Assembly (NCBI GenBank): GCA_002351955.1
Contig: DEHO01000035.1
Span: 26,307 to 32,452 of the forward strand
DNA: 6,146 bases
Direction: 5' to 3'
Origin: Flavobacteriales bacterium UBA2798
GTDB taxonomy: Bacteria; Bacteroidota; Bacteroidia; Flavobacteriales_D; UBA2798
The position numbers were made by a program, and so were the translations under genes. Shown one piece after another: positions 1 to 6,146 of this stretch (positions within the stretch are counted from its first letter, which is position 1; every line of letters starts with the position of its first letter). The notes beneath the pieces are model-generated. The model was not told the origin of the DNA. It ran no database searches and was given only the letters and a program-made list of their open reading frames with translations.

Positions 1-14
1 GGCCAACGAAAAGA

Positions 15-1376
15 TTATTTCTTCTTCTCATTGTTCTTTGCATTTGCAGGATTTGCAGGCTGATAAAACTCCGGCGGAAAACCATTCAGCTTCCGCCATA
101 ATTCATACCAGATCGGTACATCCTGTAGCAACATCATTCCACGTGCACCTGTTCCCACACGCAAGGCAACCGGCCAGGGTTCATCATTACGATCAGGACT
201 AACCAGCACGCGGTATTTTCCATTATCGCTCATGAGATTATCTACTGCAACAATCTTTCCGCCGAACGTACCAAAGGAAGCTCCCGGCCAACCGCTGAAC
301 ACAAAGGAAGGCCAACCATCAAAGACCAGTCGAACAGGCTGACCCAATACAAGCAATGGCAAATCCATCGGTTCCACAAAAACTTCTACAGCAAGTTCAT
401 ACTTGGAGGGCATGATACTAACAATGGGCGTTCCCTCCTTAATGGTTTCACCAATACCGGTAGTAAGTGCTTTGGTGACATATCCATCTTGTGGTGCGGT
501 GATAAAATAATACCCACTGCGAATGGCATAACCCGAAAACTGACTCTGTAATTTTGCAACAGCTGCTTCCGTATCAAAAACCGTAGAGATGGCCGAATAC
601 TTATCCGACTCTGCTTTCATCAGTTTGTCGTTGTATTCAGTTTCAATAGTATTCAACTCGATTTTGGAATTCAGCAATTCATTTCGCGAAGCCAGGACCT
701 TGTTTTCGGCAGAAATCTTTTTTGCCATGGCCTCCTGAAATTTCAATTTACGTCCTTCCAGATCGGTTTGAGAAATCACATCTTTCTCTTTCAATTCGAT
801 GTAACGATTGTATTGCTGCTCTGCAATTGTGTAATTGGTGATGGAAGCCTCATAGTCGATACTGTCGCTTTTCAGCTTCAACTCGGCCTGCTTAATTTTA
901 TTTCGTGTTTGTTCCAGTTTTAGAATCAGCGTTTCATTCAGCGCATCAATTTGCTTGTTCAAGGCATTCACTTTCGATTGATAGGAATCAATGCTCTGTT
1001 CTTTTGCCTTCAGTTGATCTTCGGTGTTTTGCAATAGTTTCGGATCGAAATAGTCGTCTTTTATTTCCGAAATAAATGCAATGGTATCACCTCGGTCTAC
1101 ATGCTGACCTTCCTGTACGTACCACTTTTCAATCCGGCCGGGAATAGTGGAATGAATGGTATGCGGACGTTGTTCGGGGCGTAAGGTTGTAATTTGCCCG
1201 GTTGCCAGAATGTTTTGTGTCCAAGGCAAAAACAGGAAGAGCAGAAACACACCGAAAATGATAGTAAGCCACAACAAAATACGGCGCGCCAAGGGATATT
1301 GTCCGATCGCTGCGAAGGAATTGTATTTCGAAGGATCGATCTTGCCGGATATGGATTTGGGAGAGATATTCAGCAT
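15..1376 (-). CDS. HlyD-family periplasmic adaptor (membrane fusion protein) of an ABC export system
   Basis: 453 residues, ATG start, TAA stop. It is the predicted periplasmic link between the inner-membrane ABC protein encoded just upstream and an outer-membrane channel. Visible architecture: a short cytoplasmic N-terminus, one membrane anchor at about residues 31-52, the first half of a lipoyl-like domain at about 73-104 (IPGRIEKWYVQEGQHV), a long charged alpha-helical hairpin at about 113-282, the second lipoyl half at about 290-322 (APQDGYVTKAL), then a beta-barrel region. The hairpin tip carries R191, L195 and S202 in the RxxxLxxxxxxS spacing known from adaptors that dock on TolC-type channels. 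The barrel contains an aromatic/glycine segment with two GWP motifs (354-356 and 362-364), and the C-terminus ends in a lysine-rich tail. The last two traits resemble Bacteroidota HlyD proteins I remember, which I could not verify. The start lies 3 nt after the ABC stop (TAA-GTC-ATG), so cotranscription and translational coupling are likely. The family call is firm; the substrate is unknown. Confidence 0.93.
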   Translation of the reverse strand: MLNISPKSISGKIDPSKYNSFAAIGQYPLARRILLWLTIIFGVFLLFLFLPWTQNILATGQITTLRPEQRPHTIHSTIPGRIEKWYVQEGQHVDRGDTIAFISEIKDDYFDPKLLQNTEDQLKAKEQSIDSYQSKVNALNKQIDALNETLILKLEQTRNKIKQAELKLKSDSIDYEASITNYTIAEQQYNRYIELKEKDVISQTDLEGRKLKFQEAMAKKISAENKVLASRNELLNSKIELNTIETEYNDKLMKAESDKYSAISTVFDTEAAVAKLQSQFSGYAIRSGYYFITAPQDGYVTKALTTGIGETIKEGTPIVSIMPSKYELAVEVFVEPMDLPLLVLGQPVRLVFDGWPSFVFSGWPGASFGTFGGKIVAVDNLMSDNGKYRVLVSPDRNDEPWPVALRVGTGARGMMLLQDVPIWYELWRKLNGFPPEFYQPANPANAKNNEKKK

Positions 1377-1379
1377 GAC

Positions 1380-3077
1380 TTATCCAAATATAGAATTGTA
1401 CTTCTTCAACGATGAATAAGGCCCCTGATCAATGATCCTGCCCTTTTCCATTATTACTACCCTGTCGCATAATTCTGCAACACGGTTATCATTGGAAACA
1501 ACAACAACGGTACGTTTTCTGGTCTTGTCAAAAACAAGCGCAAATAATCTGTCGCGTTCGGAGGGATCAACATGCAGCAGAATATCTTCAAGCAATAATA
1601 AGCGGGTTTCATCCACAAGACTTCGACAAAGTATAATCTTTCGCACGACACTCTTTGGAAACTTCTTTCCACCCGGTAAAATTCTGGTTTGAATTCCTTC
1701 AGGCAGATCTTTCAAAAAATCACCCAAACCGATTGCATAAGCAACTTCCATTACACGGCGTTCGCTGATGTTTGTTTTGCCCATGCAGATGTTCTCATAA
1801 ACCGTTCCAATGAATAACTCCTCCTGCGAAAGAGAATCGCTGATGTAACATCGCAAAGATTCCAGATGAATGCTCCGCAATGGCAATCCGTTATACAAAA
1901 CATTGCCATGAAAATCCTGAAACAAACCGGCCATTAACTGAATGAGGGTTGATTTTCCGGCATGGTGTACTCCGGAGATACAAACAAACTCTCCTGCGTT
2001 AATGGTTAGATTGAGGTCGTTTAACACAGCGGCTTCTTCCGCATTGTATCCGTAAGTAAGATTACGCAATTCAATTTGGATTCCTTCAGAATCTTCGGCG
2101 GTTTTAAAATCTACTCCTTCGAGCGATTCCATTTCCAAATCAGTGACCATACCAATTTTCTCCACCGCAGTTATTACATCATATACCGACTCCAGTGATA
2201 CAACCAGTTTTTCTGCGCTTTGCATCACCATTACAATAAGAATTTCAGCCGCAATAAACTGACCAAGATTCAATTGATTGTTCACCACAAGAATACTCCC
2301 CAGAATCAAGAGTCCACCTGTAATAACCGTTTTAAAAAGGATAATGGTAAAATACTGCCACACCAGTACTCTGAAGTGTTCCTTGCGCGACTGCACATAT
2401 TGCTTCACGTGGGTGTCCATTCGTTCATACGGAAGATCGGTACGACCTGCGAGCTTGAAGGTGTCGTTCACTCGGGCGAGTTCCTGCAGCCATTGCACTA
2501 CTGCGTACTTGTGGGTGGATTCTCTCAATGAGGTGGATAAACCGCGCGGACTTAAAATCTTAAAGATTCCGTAAAGCACAAGGATGAGTACAAAACCTAG
2601 CGCGATAAAAAGAGGATGATAAAAGGAGAGCAATAATAATCCGAATACAATCTGCAGTGATGAGGAAGAAAGATCGATGAGGATTTTCGATAATCCCTTT
2701 TGGATCTGAATGACATCAAAAAAGCGATTCATGAGTTCGGGCGGGTAATATCCCCGAAGAGACTCCTTCCTGAAACGAATAACCCGATAAGCGAATTCAA
2801 ATGCTGCCCGTACAAATATCTTTTGTTGGAGGCTTTCAGTAAGACTCAGCTGAAACACCTGAATGATTCCCGAAAGCACAATTCCCAGAATGACCATCAC
2901 AACCAAAACAGACCAGGAAGTACTCAGTTGGCCGGTCATGATAAAAGACGTGATGGCCTGAATACCCAATGGCAGGGTAAGGTAGATCATACCGGAAAAC
3001 AAGGCGTAGAGATAGATCTGAAAGATATCGCGTCGCTCAGGCTTAACAAGAAGAAAGAACCGTCGTAGTGGTGTCAT
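1380..3077 (-). CDS. ABC transporter half-molecule (membrane domain plus divergent ATP-binding domain), no peptidase domain
   Basis: 565 residues from the ATG at 3077. An in-frame GTG at 3116 would add 13 residues. The ATG is preferred because the membrane-domain family usually begins close to MTPLRRFF, and because a candidate promoter at 3133-3160 would leave almost no leader before the GTG. Membrane segments lie at about 22-46, 55-77, 141-172 (two passes), 239-265 and 271-292, the type I exporter layout. No N-terminal C39 protease domain is present. The nucleotide-binding domain spans about 332-565. It has an aromatic A-loop (YGY, 342-344) and Walker A GVHHAGKST (369-377, K375), but key later motifs diverge: FPKSV (473-477) aligns with the LSGGQ signature, LLLLED (E497, D498) replaces LLLLDE, N529 replaces the H-loop histidine, and the Q-loop (about 411-422) is not clear. 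The D-loop aspartate D504 is kept. It is upstream of, and probably coupled to, the HlyD adaptor. It could be a homodimer with low ATPase activity, a degenerate partner of another ABC subunit, or a specialised lineage. Confidence 0.92.
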   Translation of the reverse strand: MTPLRRFFLLVKPERRDIFQIYLYALFSGMIYLTLPLGIQAITSFIMTGQLSTSWSVLVVMVILGIVLSGIIQVFQLSLTESLQQKIFVRAAFEFAYRVIRFRKESLRGYYPPELMNRFFDVIQIQKGLSKILIDLSSSSLQIVFGLLLLSFYHPLFIALGFVLILVLYGIFKILSPRGLSTSLRESTHKYAVVQWLQELARVNDTFKLAGRTDLPYERMDTHVKQYVQSRKEHFRVLVWQYFTIILFKTVITGGLLILGSILVVNNQLNLGQFIAAEILIVMVMQSAEKLVVSLESVYDVITAVEKIGMVTDLEMESLEGVDFKTAEDSEGIQIELRNLTYGYNAEEAAVLNDLNLTINAGEFVCISGVHHAGKSTLIQLMAGLFQDFHGNVLYNGLPLRSIHLESLRCYISDSLSQEELFIGTVYENICMGKTNISERRVMEVAYAIGLGDFLKDLPEGIQTRILPGGKKFPKSVVRKIILCRSLVDETRLLLLEDILLHVDPSERDRLFALVFDKTRKRTVVVVSNDNRVAELCDRVVIMEKGRIIDQGPYSSLKKYNSIFG

Positions 3078-3132
3078 GGTTTGGAATTGCTGCAAAACTA
3101 TTCCTGCAGGCGACACAATAACAAGGTTTTGC

Positions 3133-3160
3133 CAAATTTTGTTTATTGTTTTTTACACAA
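3133..3160 (-). promoter_or_regulatory. Candidate Bacteroidota-type promoter for the ABC-HlyD operon
   Basis: Read on the minus strand, TTG (3158-3160) is followed by a 17-nt spacer and AAAATTTG (3133-3140). This is one mismatch from the TAnnTTTG -7 consensus of Bacteroidota. Transcription would begin near 3126, about 50 nt before the ATG at 3077 but only about 10 nt before the GTG at 3116, which favours the ATG start. The region is AT-rich, so a chance match is quite possible. Confidence 0.3.
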
Positions 3161-3182
3161 TTTAACACAAAACGAGTCCAGA

Positions 3183-3233
3183 CACCGGTAAAATGCCAAT
3201 TCCACTGAGGGAACGGCAAATTCCGGGCCGGTG
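3183..3233. repeat. Two-tier imperfect inverted repeat in the asd/ABC intergenic region
   Basis: Outer arms CACCGG (3183-3188) and CCGGTG (3228-3233) are perfectly complementary. Inside them, TGCC(AA)TTCC (3194-3203) pairs with GGAA(C)GGCA (3210-3218) around the 6-nt loop ACTGAG. It sits about 125 nt past the asd stop and 20-plus nt upstream of the candidate ABC promoter. It could be a transcript-end structure for asd, an operator, or chance. The T-run expected of an intrinsic terminator does not directly follow it on the minus strand (TTTT comes about 10 nt later). The rest of 3078-3356 shows no convincing coding sequence. Confidence 0.3.
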
Positions 3234-3356
3234 GTGAAAGAATCACGCAGTAGTGTACAATTGAAACAATTTTGCACCCTAAAAGTTACTCCCAAAACCG
3301 GATGTGTGACAAGCAGAAGAAGGGATCTGAGGAAAGGCGGGAAAACAAGGATGAAA

Positions 3357-4361
3357 TTAAACAGCCAGTGGAGTTAATACCTTGCTTTTCACGAGGTATT
3401 CAGCAATTTGCACCGCATTGGTAGCTGCCCCTTTGCGGAGATTGTCCGAAACAATCCACATGTTCAAGGTATTTGGCTGGGTTTCATCGCGACGAATACG
3501 TCCAACAAAAACCTCATCCTTTTCATGAGCATCCTTTGGCATTGGATAATGCTGTGTGGACAGATCATCCGAAACGATAATGCCGGCTGAAGCAGCTAAC
3601 ATTTTGCGAGCCTCATCGATATCAAAATCTTTGGCAAACTCCACATTCACACTCTCACTGTGTCCGCCCATTACAGGAATACGCACAGCTGTAGCGGTAA
3701 CACGCACACTCTCGTCACGAAGAATTTTCTTGGTTTCGTTGACCATTTTCATCTCCTCTTTCGTATATCCGTTATCGAGGAAAACATCGATCTGCGGAAT
3801 GACATTCAGGTCGATGGGGTATTTATATGCCATTTCGCCTTTGATGCCTTTGCGTTCGTTCATCAACTGATCTACAGCAAGTTTTCCGGTTCCTGTAACA
3901 GATTGGTAAGTTGATACCACAACGCGTTTGATCCCATACTTTTTATGCAATGGAGCAAGTGCAACCACCATTTGTATGGTTGAACAATTCGGATTGGCAA
4001 TAATTTTATCATCGGCCGTCAATGCATCTGCATTAATTTCCGGAACGATGAGCTTCTTTGAAGGATCCATTCTCCAGGCGGAAGAATTATCGATTACGGT
4101 AGTGCCTGCTTCAGCAAAAAGCGGTGCCCATTCGAGCGAAGTGCTTCCTCCAGCTGAAAAAAGTGCGATGTCGGGACGCAGATTTACCGCCTCCTGCATT
4201 CCGATTACCTTATAGGTCTTCCCCTTAAACACCACTTCTTTTCCAACACTGCGCTCCGAAGCAACAGCATAGAATTCCGTTACAGGGAAATTTCTTTCCT
4301 GTAACACCTGCATCATTTTTGTGCCAACCAAACCGGTAGCTCCTACTACAGCAACTCGCAT
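3357..4361 (-). CDS. asd: Aspartate-semialdehyde dehydrogenase
   Basis: 334 residues, ATG to TAA, full length for the bacterial family. It catalyses the NADPH-dependent reductive dephosphorylation of L-aspartyl-4-phosphate to L-aspartate 4-semialdehyde in the cytoplasm, the branch point to lysine/diaminopimelate, threonine and methionine. The N-terminal Rossmann motif GATGLVG is at residues 7-13. The phosphate-binding region includes R97 (SAWRMDP). The nucleophile C126 lies in ANPNCST, followed by Q153 in STYQSVTGTG, and by R227 and H234 in RIPVMGGHSE, the expected catalytic and substrate-binding set. The C-terminal helix DNLRKGAATNAVQIAE (307-322 region) is typical of the cofactor side. No disrupted motif is seen. 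It appears to be transcribed alone: the ABC gene downstream on the same strand starts about 280 nt after its stop. A perfect TAnnTTTG box lies about 37 nt upstream of the ATG. Confidence 0.98.
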   Translation of the reverse strand: MRVAVVGATGLVGTKMMQVLQERNFPVTEFYAVASERSVGKEVVFKGKTYKVIGMQEAVNLRPDIALFSAGGSTSLEWAPLFAEAGTTVIDNSSAWRMDPSKKLIVPEINADALTADDKIIANPNCSTIQMVVALAPLHKKYGIKRVVVSTYQSVTGTGKLAVDQLMNERKGIKGEMAYKYPIDLNVIPQIDVFLDNGYTKEEMKMVNETKKILRDESVRVTATAVRIPVMGGHSESVNVEFAKDFDIDEARKMLAASAGIIVSDDLSTQHYPMPKDAHEKDEVFVGRIRRDETQPNTLNMWIVSDNLRKGAATNAVQIAEYLVKSKVLTPLAV

Positions 4362-4384
4362 AATTTCTTAAGAATTAAATAACC

Positions 4385-4414
4385 TTTAATGAGAGGGCAA
4401 ATGTACTATATTTA
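4385..4414 (+). promoter_or_regulatory. Candidate promoter for the secreted lamin-tail protein
   Basis: TATATTTA (4407-4414) matches TAnnTTTG at all defined positions but the last. TTTA (4385-4388) with an 18-nt spacer is a poor -33 element. Transcription would begin near 4421, giving a very short leader of about 16 nt to the ATG at 4437. The box is separated by one base from the asd -7 box on the opposite strand. The evidence is motif similarity only. Confidence 0.25.
4398..4405 (-). promoter_or_regulatory. -7 box of the predicted asd promoter
   Basis: On the minus strand the sequence reads TACATTTG, an exact match to the Bacteroidota -7 consensus TAnnTTTG, 36 nt upstream of the asd ATG. 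The -33 element is weak: the best candidate is TCG (4423-4425) with a 17-nt spacer, against consensus TTG. The predicted leader is about 30 nt, with no strong Shine-Dalgarno sequence, as is common in this phylum. Confidence 0.5.
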
Positions 4415-4436
4415 CACATGGACGATTTTCCATACG

Positions 4437-6146
4437 ATGAAGAATCTGTTAAAATTTTATACGCTGCTGCTGTTCCTGTCGCCTGTTCTTGTACAAGCAC
4501 AGTTAATCGATAATTTCACTGATGGTGATTTTACCAATGGCATAACCTGGAGCGGTAACGATGCCGACTGGACAGTAGTTTCCGGTCAATTGCGTTCCAA
4601 TGGTCCTGCAGTTACCACCACCACCATTTACCTCAGTACTCCCAGTACAGCAGCAATGGGTGCGCAATGGGAATTTTATGTGAATCCCACCTGCGCCACT
4701 TCCAGTGGTAATTATATGATCGTAACACTGATGAGTGATCAGGCCAACATTACCGGTAGTTACAATGGTTATTATGTAATGATCGGAAATACTGCCGACG
4801 AAATCAGTCTGTACCGTAAGGATGGGGCAAGTGCAACAATGATCATTGACGGTGCAAACGGAAGTGTAGCCTCTTCGTCCAATAACCCCTTCCGGATAAA
4901 AGTAATACGCACACTAGCCGGAGCGTGGACACTCGAACGCGACAATACCGGAACAGGAAGCAATTACTTTCTTGAGGGTACGGTAACCGATAATACTTAT
5001 ACAAGCTCTTCGTTCTTTGGAGTGCAGGCAACATATTCTGCTGCCAACAACCAAAAATATTTTTTTGATGATCTGTATGCAGGACCAATTATTGTTGATG
5101 TTAGTCCGCCGGTAATTTCTTCCATTACCATTACAGGAAGCAATAGTATTGATGTCGACTTTAACGAAAACGTAGAGCTGAACTCATCGCAAACCGTTGG
5201 CAATTATTTAGTCAATAACGGAATCGGAAATCCTTCAACAGCAATTCGCGACGGCAGTGATCTTTCGCTGGTACATTTAACTTTTGGCAGCGCCTTTACA
5301 CCTTTGCTTCAGAACACCATTACCATCAACAATGTAGAAGATCTTTTCAGCAATGCGATTAATAATGCGCAATCCAATTTTACCTATGTCGTATTCAGCA
5401 CTGCAGGATGGAGAGATGTGGTGATCAACGAAATTTTTGCCGATCCTTCGCCTTCGGTGGGCTTGCCTGCATTTGAATTTATTGAAATTCATAACAGAAG
5501 TACTGCTGTGTTTAATCTGGCGGGGTGGTCGTTCAGTGATGGAAGTTCATCTGCAACATTGCCTTCGCACACTCTTTTACCGGGCGAATTTGTAATTCTT
5601 TGTCCAAGCGGTGCGCTCGCTTCCTTCTCTCCTTTCGGAACAAGTATCGGATTAAGCAATTTTCCCTCACTCAATAATACCGGCGACAACCTCTTTCTTC
5701 TCAATGGCAGCGGTGCGTTAATCGATCAGGTAAATTATTCCGACACCTGGTACCAAAACAGTGTAAAGGCACAGGGCGGGTGGACACTTGAGCTGATCAA
5801 CCCCACTCTCGAATGCAGCGGAAGCAGCAACTGGATCGCATCGAACGACAATAGCGGAGGAACACCGGGAACACAAAATAGTGTATATAGTAATGCGCCG
5901 GATATTACAGCGCCCGATGCCATTTCCGTTACAATTGTAAACAACGGAGAACTGATCATTGGTTTCAATGAAAACATGGACAGTCTTTCGCTTGTAAATG
6001 CCACCTGGACCATTAGCGGATTAAGCATTGCAGACATTGAACCCATTGCTCCTGAATTTATGAATGTGCGTCTGTTGGTTAGTCCTGCCATCGACTCAAC
6101 TACCGCCTATACACTTATTGTTTCAGGTGCTCAGGATTGCTCCGGA
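4437..6146 (+). CDS. Large secreted protein with Ig-like and lamin-tail domains (N-terminal part, cut by window edge)
   Basis: An uninterrupted frame of 570 codons runs from ATG 4437 to the last base with no stop, so the gene is incomplete. Residues 1-21 form a signal peptide: lysines at 2 and 6, a leucine-rich core, and likely cleavage after VQA before Q22. Residues about 24-215 form a beta-rich domain starting DNFTDGDF and ending YFFDDLYAGP, resembling LamG-like carbohydrate-binding folds (inferred). Residues about 222-316 look like an SbsA-type Ig-like domain (SPPVISSI, FNEN at 242-245). Residues about 326-484 fit a lamin-tail domain: VINEIFADPSP, EFIEIHN (347-353), LAGWSFSDGS (361-370), LLPGEFVIL, GDNLFLLNG, and the closing GGTPGTQNSV (474-483). 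A second Ig-like domain starts near 489 with FNEN at 510-513 and reaches QDCSG at the edge. Such proteins in Bacteroidota are often exported by the type IX system, but any C-terminal sorting domain would be outside the window. No catalytic domain is visible. It is divergent from asd. Confidence 0.88.
   Translation, partial: MKNLLKFYTLLLFLSPVLVQAQLIDNFTDGDFTNGITWSGNDADWTVVSGQLRSNGPAVTTTTIYLSTPSTAAMGAQWEFYVNPTCATSSGNYMIVTLMSDQANITGSYNGYYVMIGNTADEISLYRKDGASATMIIDGANGSVASSSNNPFRIKVIRTLAGAWTLERDNTGTGSNYFLEGTVTDNTYTSSSFFGVQATYSAANNQKYFFDDLYAGPIIVDVSPPVISSITITGSNSIDVDFNENVELNSSQTVGNYLVNNGIGNPSTAIRDGSDLSLVHLTFGSAFTPLLQNTITINNVEDLFSNAINNAQSNFTYVVFSTAGWRDVVINEIFADPSPSVGLPAFEFIEIHNRSTAVFNLAGWSFSDGSSSATLPSHTLLPGEFVILCPSGALASFSPFGTSIGLSNFPSLNNTGDNLFLLNGSGALIDQVNYSDTWYQNSVKAQGGWTLELINPTLECSGSSNWIASNDNSGGTPGTQNSVYSNAPDITAPDAISVTIVNNGELIIGFNENMDSLSLVNATWTISGLSIADIEPIAPEFMNVRLLVSPAIDSTTAYTLIVSGAQDCSG

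Noticed and set aside
1380..2060. ABC gene as a pseudogene
   Set aside because: Despite divergent ATPase motifs the frame is intact over its full family length, Walker A is preserved and the downstream adaptor is tightly coupled, which argues for a maintained gene.
2700..3068. 122-residue open frame on the plus strand
   Set aside because: It is antisense to the membrane domain of the ABC transporter, is low in hydrophobic or domain-like structure, and has no supporting start context.
1380..3116. Bacteriocin-type exporter with C39 leader peptidase
   Set aside because: The protein begins almost directly with the first membrane segment; there is no room for the roughly 130-residue protease domain, and no double-glycine leader peptide gene was seen nearby.
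3043..3246. 67-residue open frame covering the asd/ABC intergenic region on the minus strand
   Set aside because: It overlaps the start of the ABC gene in another frame and its cysteine/asparagine-rich sequence resembles no protein family I know. I regard the region as non-coding.
4418..4513. 31-codon frame starting at the ATG at 4418, just ahead of and overlapping the secreted-protein gene
   Set aside because: It is out of frame with the signal peptide, begins at or before the predicted transcript start, and stops inside the signal-peptide coding region. An upstream regulatory frame is conceivable but unsupported.
5735..6091. 118-residue open frame on the minus strand
   Set aside because: It lies wholly opposite the clearly coding plus-strand secreted protein, shows no recognisable domain, and is explained as an antisense shadow.
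1..6146. tRNA, rRNA, CRISPR array, insertion sequence or prophage signal
   Set aside because: No cloverleaf-like segment, regularly spaced direct repeats, transposase-like frame or terminal inverted repeats were seen on reading either strand.

Overview
The window looks like chromosomal DNA from a member of the Bacteroidota. Three things point there: a HlyD/ABC pair whose aromatic 'GWP' barrel segment and C-terminal tail I associate with that phylum; a secreted lamin-tail/Ig-like protein whose signal peptide ends in 'QAQ'; and TAnnTTTG-type -7 promoter boxes with no strong Shine-Dalgarno sequences. Base composition is moderate and even, with no sign of mobile DNA, tRNA, rRNA or CRISPR.

Layout. 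Positions 15-3077 (minus strand) hold a two-gene export module. A half-size ABC transporter (about 1380-3077, possible GTG start at 3116) is followed after 3 nt by a HlyD-type periplasmic adaptor (15-1376). A TolC-type outer-membrane channel would be the expected third part and may lie beyond the left edge. Positions 3078-3356 are non-coding, with a two-tier inverted repeat and a possible promoter for the export module. Positions 3357-4361 (minus strand) hold asd, aspartate-semialdehyde dehydrogenase. Positions 4362-4436 are a 75-bp divergent intergenic region with back-to-back -7-like boxes. From 4437 to the right edge (plus strand) an open frame of 570 codons encodes the N-terminal part of a large secreted multidomain protein: signal peptide, beta-rich N-terminal domain, Ig-like domain, lamin-tail domain, second Ig-like domain. 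It is cut by the window edge.

How the parts relate. The ABC protein and the adaptor should form an inner-membrane/periplasm export assembly. The adaptor carries the RxxxLxxxxxxS hairpin-tip motif associated with docking onto TolC-type channels. The ABC subunit is the most unusual item. Its nucleotide-binding domain keeps the Walker A lysine, but the LSGGQ signature, the Walker B/catalytic acidic pair, the H-loop histidine and the Q-loop all depart from consensus. asd is an ordinary biosynthetic gene with no evident functional tie to its neighbours. The secreted protein is probably a cell-surface or extracellular component; nothing links it mechanistically to the exporter.
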